Below are positions 52,268 through 62,640 of a stretch of 64,000 bases of DNA, piece after piece. Source of the stretch: Parietaria judaica (Eukaryota > Streptophyta > Magnoliopsida > Rosales > Urticaceae); contig OX940867.1 in assembly GCA_954871525.1 (NCBI GenBank), positions 19,011,343 to 19,075,342 of the forward strand. Reading direction: 5' to 3'. The translations under genes were made by a program, and so were the position numbers. The stretch's first letter is position 1; each line of letters opens with the position of its first letter. The notes beneath the pieces are model-generated. The model saw only the letters and a program-made list of their open reading frames with translations. It made no database searches and had not been told where the DNA came from.

Positions 52268-52289
52268 CATATACAGAATATGTCCAGCA
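52268..52289 (-). mobile_element. Terminal 22 bp of TE-7 copia LTR
   Basis: CATATACAGAATATGTCC then AGCA, matching in style the ends of TE-6 (ATGGACACATGTACAACA) and TE-10. Joins to 43531 after removing TE-8 and one GAGGG. Confidence 0.6.
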
Positions 52290-53249
52290 GTTAGAATCCT
52301 CAGTTTGTGGCCCACCTAGGATAGTTGACACGACATGATATTGAGGTGCTCGTGCCGTCCTAGAGAAGGTTCAACGGGAATCGAAGATCCTCAACGAGAT
52401 CCTCGGCGAGCAGGTGGTTGGCGAGAGGGGAGATGATTCCCTCTGCCATACGCTTCACGGAAAGGTCTGAGCTGTTGGCGGTAGCGAGCTCTCGTATTTC
52501 TCTCCTTAGTCCGGCGTCAGGCGGGGGCGTCGCCGGGGGAGGTGTTGGGATTGCATCGGGTCTCCGCGTTGTGCGTTTAGCGGCGTTTGTGTTAGGAACA
52601 TTCGGACGCCTCGGAGGCAGCGTCGCCCAAATCCTCCTAGTAGTGGGATCTCTCCCTCCGCCGTTTAATGTGCTGTCGCAGGTCTCTTTCGCGATCGGGG
52701 CGATTCAAGTGGTAGCGAAGGTCTTCCTTGTCTGCCGCGCGCACTCTGACGTGCGTTCGCTGGTGACATAGGTTTCTCCGCGCTCTTGCGCTTTTGGCAC
52801 CATCTTCGTTTCTCCTGAGTCGCTCGAAGGTCGATCGTCGGGTTGTTTGTGATTGCACCGGCTCTCGAATATCTTTAAGGGCAGGCTGTGTTCCGGGTGG
52901 CCCTCGTTTTGTTAATTTGAGGGCCTCCTTCGGGCTTTCCTCTTCCTCGACGACTTCGAGGTTGGCGCCGTCATGGCCGAGGTGTTTAGACATCAGACCG
53001 GTCAGCCGGAAGACACTATCTTCCAGCCTAGCCAGTTGTTCCCTCTCTTCGTCGACGACTGGCTCTCGATGAGCGTCCATCATGGGCTGGTTTTGCGCTT
53101 GGTTTCAACGGGCCTTAACGTGAGCCCGAGTATTGAGAGCGATGCTTCCCGCAGGCTGGGAAGATGTGCCCTCTGTCAATTTTGACATCGTGGATAGTTG
53201 GAAGAACTGGACGGGAAGGGTACTCAGAGGCTTATGATCTCGTGTTGCA
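52290..53249 (-). pseudogene. gag N-terminal part of TE-3
   Basis: A start at 53083 opens 148 codons: DEEREQLARLEDSVFRLTGL (helical), EEEESPKEALKL and an Arg-rich tail that looks frameshifted. A second segment near 52500-52390 reads LATANSSDLSVKRMAEGI then ISPLANHLLAED, the region just before the gag core in related elements. The core itself is missing beyond 52290. Confidence 0.7.
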
Positions 53250-53267
53250 CCCAAAATTCTAGCGCCA
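53250..53267 (-). other. Primer-binding site of TE-3
   Basis: Minus strand TGGCGCTAGAATTTTGGG, three bases inside the 5' LTR. Confidence 0.65.
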
Positions 53268-53270
53268 AAT

Positions 53271-54710
53271 TGCTGATGCAGAGAATTTGATCAAACACTT
53301 AAGCGGCCCAATTTCTCTTGTTTGGCCGGGCCCAATGTCTTTTAGTTGACTTTTGAAAATCTTGGGCTTGGGCTCTTGGACTTTTGAGTTAAACGCACCC
53401 TCCACTGACACAGGACCAAAAAATCCGGGGCTAGCACCTCTACTTATTGCCGAGAGGCCAGGGCTTGGCCTGGCCTTGGTTATAGGTTTGGGATGCAAAA
53501 AACGGACCTGGCCTTTACGTAGGGAAGATCGCATTGTTGACTTTTTGGTGAACCCTAGTGGACCAGACCCTCGACCCGCGCCAGTGACCCTGATTCGGGT
53601 CCCATGGTCTATCCGCAGAGTCAATATATTTGCTGGAGATAAATGACTAAGGGATAGAATGAGCACCTAGCGGATCTACAACCTTAGCAGGGTGAGTCTT
53701 AGATCGTGCCAGAATTTTCTCCAGGGCTTCCGCTCTTTGTAAACTTCTCTAATTCCCGGAGGTTAAATCCCTCGTCCCGTATTGTGGGTCCTGATACGGG
53801 TCCTCGGTATATCCGCGAAGTCGCTATATCTGCTTGAGGTAACAGACTTGGGAAAAGCACGAACACCATGTAGAACAGAACCTACCAGGACGGATCGTAA
53901 ACCGTGCCAGAAATATCCCCAGGGCTTCCGCTCTAGAGGGATTCCTCGCGCTCAGAACCTGGGCAAAACAACACCCGAGATCAGTGAGAACCGGGGGAGG
54001 GGGAGGTACCCCCTGATTCACCTCCGACGCTCAATATTAGTGTGATATTTTAGAGGAAGACGAGTTTAGAGGGAGTACATAGAGCTTTAGGCGAGTTTCG
54101 GTAAGTGAGAAAGAGTTACCGTTTAACTTAAATCGAACTTCTATTTATAGGAGAGCCGGAGGACTAAAATGCGATTATAAATTATTCCGGGAGGCCCCTG
54201 GGGAAATATTATATAGTTTTTTGGTCCCCCAGGCGTGAGATTTCCAACGCCGTAAACTGCTTGGCCAACGGACACGGGACGCGCCCTTACGCGCGGCGTT
54301 AGCGCGCGACGCGCGCTACCCCCGCGCGCGGTCGACGCGCGCACGCGTCTGCTGATGTCAGCCTTTTTGAGGGCGCGTGAGTGCGCGTGACGGGGGCTGA
54401 AGATGCGTGGCTGCGCGTGGTGCCACATGGCAGCGTGTCCGAGAGCGTGGTGGGCCTGCGGGGCCCACCCAAGGTGTTCCCGGCCTGCTTAGGGCCTCTG
54501 GGAGTGTTCAAATGCTGTTTTTTACAAACTTTATGACTTTTTGTAGTATCTTGATATTTTCGGGATCATCTGGACACTTTATTTTTTTCAAACGGACTAC
54601 CGGTGAATATTTTGTGCTAAAATTAATCTTAATTAATAAAAGAAAAATTAATTAAATAACTTTCCTTTTATTAATTCATCAAAAATCAATTATGTAAAAT
54701 ACCCGTAACA
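53271..54710 (-). repeat. 5' LTR of TE-3 (1,440 bp)
   Basis: Plus-strand ends TGCTGATGCAG and ACCCGTAACA; the following GAAAT pairs with GAAGT at 27201-27205. Contains CTTCTATTTATAGGAG (~54138), a TATAAATAG on the minus strand, the probable element promoter. A GC-rich alternating CGCGCG stretch lies at 54290-54345. Confidence 0.87.
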
Positions 54711-54715
54711 GAAAT

Positions 54716-54868
54716 GATATTGTATTTGTATTGTTTAAGTCGGCAAACTTTATAGTGGAGCACATTGAAATTTCAAGACATATCATTTGTTTTTATGTAT
54801 GAGATATTGAGATTTATTTCCTTTTATTCTTCTTGGTCATATATATTCTTATTAGTACTAGTGGACGG
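54716..54868. other. AT-rich spacer between TE-3 and TE-9
   Basis: About 150 bp without a recognisable feature; possibly original host sequence. Confidence 0.4.
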
Positions 54869-55342
54869 TGTTGATGTACGATTTCGTCTATGATAATTTA
54901 CACTGTTATGACGAAATCTACCTCTGTCGTTTAATAACTCAGGCCTCATTGGCCCAGGCCCAACACTCTCACAAGCCCAGTCAACCAAGTCAAATTGAAT
55001 CATATTTGACCAAGCGATTATGGCCAATATGAAGGAGTCAAATGCAATTGTAACAGCTCAATTATGATAACTGATTTGAATATCTTAGCTGATTATAAAT
55101 AGAAGGCTAAGGCCCATGTAAAAAGGATGACACATTTTTGCACCCCCAGTACACACGCAAAAACGGGTTTCCCATTGAGGCCCAATCACCCGACAAACAA
55201 CCCGACTCATTTTCTTTAAAACATTCATCTCTTTAAACTTGATCTAGTTTTAATGGAAAGACCCGAACTCTAAGGTAAATTAAACTGGGAATTACACTAC
55301 CCGTAACTCCATGACTACGGAGGCCAATTTTTGACCTCAACA
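54869..55342 (+). repeat. 5' LTR of TE-9 (474 bp)
   Basis: TGTTGATGTACG to GACCTCAACA. TATAAATAG at 55094-55102 is a good TATA box, ~250 bp before the LTR end. Confidence 0.83.
55094..55102 (+). promoter_or_regulatory. TATA box of TE-9 LTR
   Basis: TATAAATAG in GATTATAAATAGAAGG. Confidence 0.6.
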
Positions 55343-55345
55343 GTT

Positions 55346-55362
55346 TGGTGTCCACCGAGGGG
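55346..55362 (+). other. Primer-binding site of TE-9
   Basis: TGGTGTCCACCGAGGGG; equals the TE-2 site except for two C-to-T changes. Confidence 0.7.
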
Positions 55363-55409
55363 CAGAGGTGCTTTTCAACGCGTAGCTAAATCACGAAGTT
55401 GTCTGAGAA

Positions 55410-57240
55410 ATGGCGATGGAGAACGAGTCGGATGCACAGAGACAGGAGGAAGAGCGGCAACGACAGCAGAAGTTGGCGGCCTTGGGACGTCAACACGTGG
55501 AGAATTCCCGACCAATCCAACACCTGGGAAGTTCCTCCATGGTTCAAATGACGTTCCCAGCGGTAGAGGAGTATCAGCGCAGGATAGTAGCACTGGAGCA
55601 TATGGATCGGCAGTTCCGTAGAGCTTCGATGCAGGGAGGCAACGCGAGGACAGCAGCAGGACAAGCAGCGAACGACGCAGGTGGATCGGAAAAAGGCCGA
55701 TTCGCAGGAGCAGAAGTAACGATAAATGAAGGGAGTGTGATTCCTTTGCCTATGCACGAAAGCCAGGGAAATCTCCCGCCACGGTTCCCATACGCCAATG
55801 AAAATTATTTCCATAGTGGGAACATGAGCGGGAGAGCTCGGCAATTCATGGAGTGAGGAATCAATTTTCCTCCACTTAATCTACCACCGCGGCAGGAGCA
55901 GACTACAGAGATGCCACAGCCACTACCACTGACGATGATGCCGACGAACTAGCTAGTGGACGGACAACGCCAGATCAAAAGACCGATCAGGGAGTTGAGC
56001 TCCAAAATGGGATACGTCACGTCCCAAATGCACAAGGCGACGAGCGCGGCCCCAGAAATTGATCGGGTCGTGGAGGAAACGAGAAGTACCCCTTTCTCGG
56101 CGATAATCTCGAGCGCTCGTGTGCATAACATGCCGAAGATCAGGGTCACGTATTTCAAAGGGGTGACGGACCTGAAAGCGCACGTTAAAGTCTTCCATTT
56201 AGCAACGGGAAAGGTAAACGCGAACGGACCAGAAAGAGAGTCAATATTGTGTCTCCTTTTCATGGAAAGTTTGCAAGGAGCAGCTTAGGAGTGGTTCTCG
56301 AGGCTCCCGCCAAACTCCGTCCACTGTTTCAACGACCTAGTGTCTCACATCTTAAGGCACTACTCTATGTACGTGCAAGCGGAGGTGAACATTATGGATC
56401 TTTAGAATTTAGAGCATAGCATAGACAAGGGACAGTGGAAGTTCATCGGGAGATTCAAGGAGGTGTTAGAGAAAATCTCGGGAGTCGAGGATTCAGTCGC
56501 CATCTTGGCACTGAAGCGTGGCTTATGGTACGAAGCCCTTTTTCGCGAGGAGCTTACAAAAAGCCGACAGATGACGATCAAGGATTCTCTGTACAAGGCC
56601 ATAATCTACATGACCCTGGAGGATGAAAGAGCAACCTTGGCAAAGAAGTATGGGGCAGAAGAGAGGAAAGCCTCAATGACGATAGGAATCGTACCCACAA
56701 CGAAGCCGCCATAAAGGAATGAGTTGCGCAGAGGGCATTACCTGGCAACCCCCACCTATCACGTCACCAGGAGAGCGCAAGCCTATAATGTCAGAAGCGC
56801 TGAGGCGGAGCAGCCGGCGGAGCAGGAAAGATCACAAGGATTCGTTCGAGCACCCAGGGACTTGAACAAATATTGTGACTTCCACAAGAACAAGGGACAA
56901 GTGACGGAGTAGTCCTACACCCTAAAAAAGTTTCTCATGGAGAAATGGACGCAGAGAGAGATGAAGAGTGTAGACCTGGGAGATCCTTACAATACTCTGT
57001 TCTAGAAAAGTGCCGATGGCAATGGCCGAGGAGGCGGTCAGCAACGAGGAAGGGGAGGATCATGGAAGGGTCAAGGGCGTAGAGAGCCCATCTCCAAGGA
57101 CCAAATCCAATAAGTAGAGCAGGAAGAATACGACTAGGAGCCGCCAGCGATGAGGAGTCGCATCCATATGATCATGGGAGGATCATCGCTTTGTAAGAAC
57201 ACGGTGAACATCATCAAAGCTTATCAGTGACGAGGACCTC
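55410..57240 (+). pseudogene. gag of TE-9, one frame with about ten stop codons
   Basis: From ATG at 55410 one frame can be followed to ~57230. It contains a Gln/Arg-rich coiled coil (EEERQRQQKLAALGRQ), the capsid core (LLFMESLQGAA, EWFSRLPPNSV, ILRHYSMYVQAE, ILALKRGLWYEALF) and a knuckle-like YCDFHKNKGQVTE with missing Cys. In-frame stops occur near 55854, 55949, 56287, 56403, 56712, 56910, 57003, 57111, 57136 and 57226. All are TAG, TGA or TAA that one C-to-T or G-to-A change makes from Gln, Arg or Trp codons. No frameshift is evident across 1.8 kb, unusual for a decayed gag. Confidence 0.85.
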
Positions 57241-57930
57241 GAGGCGAGCAGAGAGGGAGTTTCGGGCGACGAGACTCCAATTACCTTCTCAAGAGAGGGT
57301 ATAATCCACTGTGACCACGAAGACGCTCTTGTCATATCGCTCAACATTCACAACCACCCCGTCGATCGCGTTCTCATCGACAACGGAAGCTCAGTATACA
57401 TCATCTTCATGGAGAGGTTGAAACAAATGGACGTCGACGAAGATGAGATTTACGGAGCACCCAGAGGCCTCACTGGATTCAATGGCGACACCGCTTATTC
57501 CGTGGGATTGATTAGGCTGGTGGTATTCGCTAAAGGAGTCAACAAGGTGGTTATGTTCTTCGTTATGGATTTTCCGTCAAGCTTCAACATCATTATAAGA
57601 CAGCCGTGGATCCATACGATGAAAGCAGTCCCATCGACTTACTACCGATGCATTAAGGTCTCTGGGCCGAATGGAAGAATTGTAGAGATAAGAGGGAGTA
57701 TGGAGGCATACCGCACTTGATACATGATTAACTATCGGATGAATCTGTGAAAAGACGAGTCCGATGTTGCCAAAACGGTCAAATACAATGACTAACAGAA
57801 GGGTGTAGCGCGATGATGATAGATGATCGAGAAGACCCTAAGGAAGCAGTTGAAGGAGGACTGTGAAGTGAAGGAGCAGAGAGCAAGGCGAAAGGAGAAG
57901 ACAAAGACCCCGAGTGCAGGCGGGAGTTGG
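57241..57930 (+). pseudogene. Protease region of TE-9
   Basis: Frame shifted by one relative to gag. DHEDALVISLNI, VLIDNGSSVYIIFMERL (catalytic D-N-G loop), GLTGFNGDTAYSVG and IRQPWIHTMKAVPSTYYRCI; the G of ILGRPW is lost (IIIRQPW). Stops follow from 57718. The linker motif IMGGSSLCKNTVNIIKAYQ lies just upstream. Confidence 0.83.
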
Positions 57931-58355
57931 AAATGGTAAAGCACGTACAAATAGATCCATTGGACCTGACCAGCACGGTATGTATAGGAATCGGCCTAGG
58001 CGACGAGCTGAAGAGAAAACTCATTGAGTTCTTGAAAGAGAACAAAGGGAGTTTCGCTTCGACGCACTAGGATATGTAGGGAATAAACCCTGACATAATA
58101 TCCCATCAGCTCAACATGGATCCAAGCCATAAGCCGGTGAAGCAGAAGCAAAGAAACCTGGCAGCAGATAGGAGCAAGGTCATCAACAACGAAGTCGACA
58201 GACTGTTAGCGATGGGAGCAATCCGAGAAGTCAAGTACCCCGAATGGTTGGCAAACACGGTCATCGTCAAGAAGAAAAATTAGACGTGGCGAATTTTATA
58301 GATTTCACCGATCTTAACAAAGCTTAACCAAAAGATAGTTTTCCCATGCCCCGTA
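57931..58355 (+). pseudogene. RT N-terminal part of TE-9, cut by TE-10
   Basis: QIDPLDLTSTVCIGIGLGDELK, GINPDIISHQLNMDPSHKP, KQKQRNLAADRSKVINNEV and REVKYPEWLANTVIVKKKN, followed by a stop and a small deletion in the WRVCVDF block, then FPMP at the insertion point. Several stops in frame. The catalytic boxes would be on the far side of TE-10. Confidence 0.85.
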
Positions 58356-59714
58356 TGTTGGAAATTGCATCTAGCTCCGATACCATTTATTGGAAATCGG
58401 ATCTGCTAATATGCCATTTTACCTTAAAAAATAACGAAATAGCTTTGATTGCAAATTCATTAAAAAATACTTTTAACGTCCCGTCCAAATTACCTCGAAT
58501 ATTCCGCTCTCATCAGTCCGTCCGAGTAACTTTTAAAAATAATTTTAAGTCGGAATAGTTACTCCGTAACAATGCACTGACATCGAGTAATTTGGATAAA
58601 TCGATCGGATAAATAATTGGCAATTTAATTATCATATTTAATTTCATAACAACATTATTAAATCTAATGTCTATGGAAAATAAATAAATACAATAAAAGA
58701 AAATTTGCATTTATTGACCCAATGCATACGGCCGTACCTCATTGACGACTTCCGGCTGCGCGTTCTGACTTTGGCAGGGCTCCGCCGGTGCTAGGGAAAC
58801 TCCCGTGATCTTCCGGGATATTCTCCTGGAATCCTCGTACCTAAGCGTGGGCTTCGATGACAGGACTCTGACAAATATTTAACTGATGGTTCTTTTAAAG
58901 CTACCGGAGAAAAGATCTCACAAAGCCGAACCGAGGGGAGAGAGAAGAGTCAATTTTCGCATCCCCTAATAAAGGGTCACGTAATTTTGAGCTCTGAGGT
59001 GTGTAGAAAAGTGTGGAATGAGCTCCCTATTTATAGAGTTCAATTCCAACCACCTGAAAGAAATTCCCTCCATCCGGATCATCTGATTGGTCGAAAACCA
59101 ATGGCTCAGATTAATCCAGGGAATTAATTTCGAATTTAAATAATAAATAAATCTAATCCAACAATCCAGATTAAATCTAGATTGATCCAATGGATTAGAA
59201 TGACTGAGAGATTTTCTCAACCACCAAACTTGGTCACCAAGTTTATTATTATCTGTTAATTTCGAAATCCCTTTTTAAATAAATAAAATATTAATTTCCA
59301 ATCCAACGGTTAAAATTAAATCTTAGACCGATCCAATGGATTAAATTAATTAGGGAAAATTCAAATACCAAGACTTGGTAAACAAGTCTAAATTCGAATT
59401 CCCCATTTTATTTATATAATAAATTAATTCCTAAGCCAACGGTGAAGATTAAATCTAGACCGATCCAATGGATTAAATTAATTTCAGGGTTTTATCTCAA
59501 GTACCTAAACAGTAGGTACTTTTACCGCAATTATGCAATTGTTGCATAACTAATCACGCGTACAATCTCTCGGCACGCTCTCCCAGGTAGTCCCCAAAAT
59601 GTAGGCTAAAAACCCATCCGACCGGACTTTTTTTTTTCCAACGACACTTTAATCTGGGCCGTTGGATCTACGATCCAATGGCCCAGATTAAACACATTTT
59701 TTTATAAAAAAAAA

Positions 59715-59850
59715 AACCCGGATAATACTTTATCCGGGTTGTGTGTTTCCCGGATACCGAAATATCTAGTTCGGGAAAAACCCGGATCCGGATATTTCGG
59801 TATCCGGGTTTTTTATTTTTTTAATGAATCCGAGTTTAACCCGGATTCAT
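59715..59850. other. Three adjacent CCCGGAT hairpins in the TE-10 LTR
   Basis: Hairpin 1: AACCCGGATAA/TTATCCGGGTT, loop TACT (59715-59740). Hairpin 2: CCCGGATACCGAAATATC (59749-59766) with its perfect 18-bp complement (59791-59808). Hairpin 3: ATGAATCCG/CGGATTCAT (59824-59850). Absent from TE-6 and TE-7 as far as I can see. Confidence 0.85.
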
Positions 59851-59893
59851 ATTTTGGGGACTGCTCCCAGGTACGCAGACTTCTTCTTTTCTT

Positions 59894-59896
<3 letters not shown>

Positions 59897-59935
<39 letters not shown>
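59897..59935. repeat. AT microsatellite in the TE-10 LTR
   Basis: About 39 bp of uninterrupted alternating T and A, followed by another hairpin (TATATATGGA...TCCATATAT, 59950-60000) with an A-rich loop. Confidence 0.9.
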
Positions 59936-59940
<5 letters not shown>

Positions 59941-61498
59941 TATAAAAAGATATATATGGATCTGATTGTTTAAAAAAAAAAAAAACAATCTCCATATATT
60001 TTTCGGTCACGCTCGAACGTTGCGTGCGACCTCTCAAATATATATTAATTATATGTAATATAAATCTATTAATTATTAATTAATTATTAATAATCCGGAA
60101 TAAATCCTATTAATAATTAAATCCAAATAATTAAATTATATTATAATTTATTCTCTCTCGTATCACACATCAAAATATCGTGGGACAAACCCACCATTTT
60201 ATTTGTGACACGTGATTTAATTAATGCAACCCGAAACTTTAGGTTAAACTCATTAAATGTATAAATCACAAACCGTCAGTCGGATTGACTCGGTTCCAAA
60301 AGATAAATTGCACAGAAATAAATTTTCTACAACTTTTCAGTTGATGACAAAATTCAATTCATTCATCTTTTGACAGTTAAATTTCCGGTACCAAACTTTG
60401 GTACTTTTGCCGCGGTAAAACTATCCGAAATCTGACACAGACTTCAGTTTTATAAATCCTGTCAAATGATTAAACAAACGTATATTTAATCACGTACGTA
60501 TCATCCGTTCCGGAGCTATCTTGGGGACCATGGACCCATATCACTTAAGCTCCAACGAACTGCTAGAAGTTCGTTAACCTCGGTGTAATTCCACTATAAA
60601 CCCGAGGCTGCACTCTTTAGTGATACAGTATATATTATTCCCTTTTATAGCAAGGTGTCCATTGATACAATCAAATTCGGGTTATTGATCTTTCACTTGA
60701 TGATCCACACATGAGCAGGCGGTTTTACCGTATTGCCCCTCACTGCATTTTCATCCTTAACTCAATCGATAATATTGTGAGCAACCCACTTATGATTACG
60801 AGTCATAAGCTGGCCATGGGTAAATCTCACTTCTCACCATCGACAATCAAGGGAATCATCTTGACTCTGAAGAGAGTTGTGTGGTGCCCATATCTATGAT
60901 CAAGCTACCTTCACTACTGACTATCATGTTCCCAAAATAATAGTGTTGGAAACAGCGGTAATATTTCGTGTTCTTTTACGGTTAAATCAAAGAACAATCA
61001 AGCGAGTAGCTCAGACTCAAGATCGCTCAGGACTTAGATCGAATATCCATTTGATCATCTACTAGTGACTCAACTCCAAGTTATCAGTGACGGTCTTATA
61101 TGATAACTTCCGGAGTTTAAGTCAGGTTCAGTCCAGTATGAAGACACTTCATACTTAATGCACTTCTAGTGAGTGTGACACACACTTAATCCAGAATAGG
61201 ATTATATCACTTAGTCACATTAATGACCTTATCCGATTAATGGGCTCCCACCCAGTTAATCAGGTCACGGACAATTTAAGTTCATTTATTATGATTATCA
61301 ATTCTTCCTCACATTGACTCGGGTGTGATGATAATAACATAATTGCATTCCATTATGAACTATTGATCAAACATTCTATTTTACTCTACCAGAAACTATA
61401 ATAAGATTATCATAATAAGTGTCATCTTTATTCAACGACAAGTCATAATCTTTTACAAATGGGTTAAAAACAGCTTATTTAAGGACACATGTCCAATA

Positions 61499-61514
61499 AT
61501 CTACCACTTGTACT
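61499..61514 (-). other. Polypurine tract region of TE-10
   Basis: Minus strand GTACAAGTGGTAGAT directly before the LTR, a one-base variant of the common copia AAGTGGGAGATT tract. Confidence 0.6.
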
Positions 61515-61724
61515 TAAAGAAGATGACCCATGTCTTTCAGACCCATATTCTCCAGATGCATTCTGAATATTTTCTCTGACAACGTTTTGGCAAATGGATC
61601 AGCCAGTTTGTCTCTCAAAGCTATTTTCATAACCCTTACGTCGCCTCAACGTACAATCTCTATACTGAGATGGTATTTACGTTCTATATGCTACACCTTG
61701 TTATGGTTTACGGGCTCTTCAGAA
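61515..61724 (-). pseudogene. End of copia pol in TE-10
   Basis: Decayed C-terminal RNase H sequence; frames broken. The minus strand carries fragments of the segment between the CDN motif and the pol end. Confidence 0.5.
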
Positions 61725-61990
61725 TTATGCCACCGCGCCACTGTTATCACAGTACAGCGTAAGTGACCCATCATACACCTGGAATTTCTCACAGCTCTGT
61801 GTAGAAATTCTTAAGCCAAACTGATCCCTTAGCTGCCTCACGGCTGCTACATATTCAGTTTCCATCGTGGAATTTGCGATACAGGATTGCTTTAGGCATA
61901 TCCAGAATACCGCTCCACCAACAAGGGTGTACACTGCTCCCTACGTGGACTTACTCAAGTCCCGGTCAGACATAAAGTCCGAGTCAGTGT
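61725..61990 (-). pseudogene. Copia RNase H of TE-10
   Basis: YTLVGGAVFWICLKQSCIAN, STMETEYVAA and LTLYCDNSGAVA are the copia RNase H landmarks: Glu in E-Y and Asp in CDN present. Just upstream CYTDSDFMSDRDLSKST carries the first Asp, with a stop before GAVYTL. The best preserved piece of TE-10 pol. Confidence 0.85.
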
Positions 61991-62640
61991 AGCATAGTGG
62001 ATTCAGATAATATTCTGAACACCAGCATATAGTCTCTCAATCTCCGAAGATATTTGAGAACGTTATTCACTGCTGTTTAGTGAACCATACCTGGGTTAGA
62101 TTGGTATCTGCTAACAATTCCCATATTTGGAATTTACTAGCTAACCAAGCTTTCACGTCCGATAACTTTTTCAATCGTTTCCGATCAAAAGTTATGTCGA
62201 CGTATAACACAAGGAAAAACCACCACGTTTATCATCATTGAGTTTATAACTGCAGGCCCTCAATGATATTTCAGCGAATCCGTACGTCTTGATATCTCAT
62301 CAAACTTTTCGATTCCTAGATCTTGGAAGCTTGCTTCAATCCATAAATGGATTTGAGTAATCTGCAAACCTTCCTTTCTTGATCTTTCTGCATGAACCTT
62401 CTGGTTGCACCATATAGATGTTCTAGTCAAAGTACCCGTTCAGGAAGCGGTTTTGACTTATAATATCTATCAAATCTCATATCTGAGACTTTAGACTATG
62501 GGCAGAATGGACTTTAGCGACTGAAGAGAAAGTTACCTCGTAATAAATACTTTCTCTCTGGGTTCAACCCTTGTCCACTAAACTAGCTTTGAAGGTTTTA
62601 ACCTTCCCGTCCATTCATCTTTTTGCAATTGTAGATCCAC
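61991..62640 (-). pseudogene. Copia RT of TE-10, decayed
   Basis: KVCRLLKSIYGLKQAS (~62330-62380, minus strand) is the highly conserved copia RT block; LEHLYGATRRFMQKD precedes it. Multiple stops and indels; the YVDD box is no longer readable. Confidence 0.72.

Larger units (their letters stand above)
27206..54710 (-). mobile_element. TE-3: Tat-type Ty3/gypsy element, minus strand, expanded by nested insertions
   Basis: The LTR at 27206-28620 (PPT on its right) and the LTR at 53271-54710 (PBS on its left) are the same family, same orientation, flanked by GAAGT and GAAAT. Between them, in the right order and strand, lie an antisense region, integrase (35251-36226), RNase H (36461-36990), RT (39746-40933), protease (40934-41477) and gag (52290-53250). 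Removing TE-4, TE-5, TE-6, TE-7 and TE-8 leaves roughly 10 kb, normal for the branch. Most of the gag core is missing between 41477 and 52290. Chance juxtaposition of two related elements is less likely but possible. Confidence 0.72.
58356..61498 (-). repeat. 3' LTR of TE-10 (~3.1 kb)
   Basis: Plus-strand start TGTTGGAAATTGC; right end ACACATGTCCAATA (TG of the minus-strand end mutated), next to a GTACAAGTGGTAGAT tract, the usual copia PPT. Long for copia; much of it aligns with TE-6 (2.7 kb) and TE-7 (2.1 kb). Contains a hairpin cluster (59715-59850) and an AT microsatellite. Short open frames are chance. Confidence 0.78.

Noticed and set aside
53353..53646. 97-codon frame in the TE-3 5' LTR
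   Set aside because: Lies inside an LTR, overlaps frames on the other strand, and is not kept in the second LTR.
59813..60037. Frames with IYIYIYIY runs
   Set aside because: Translation of the AT microsatellite.
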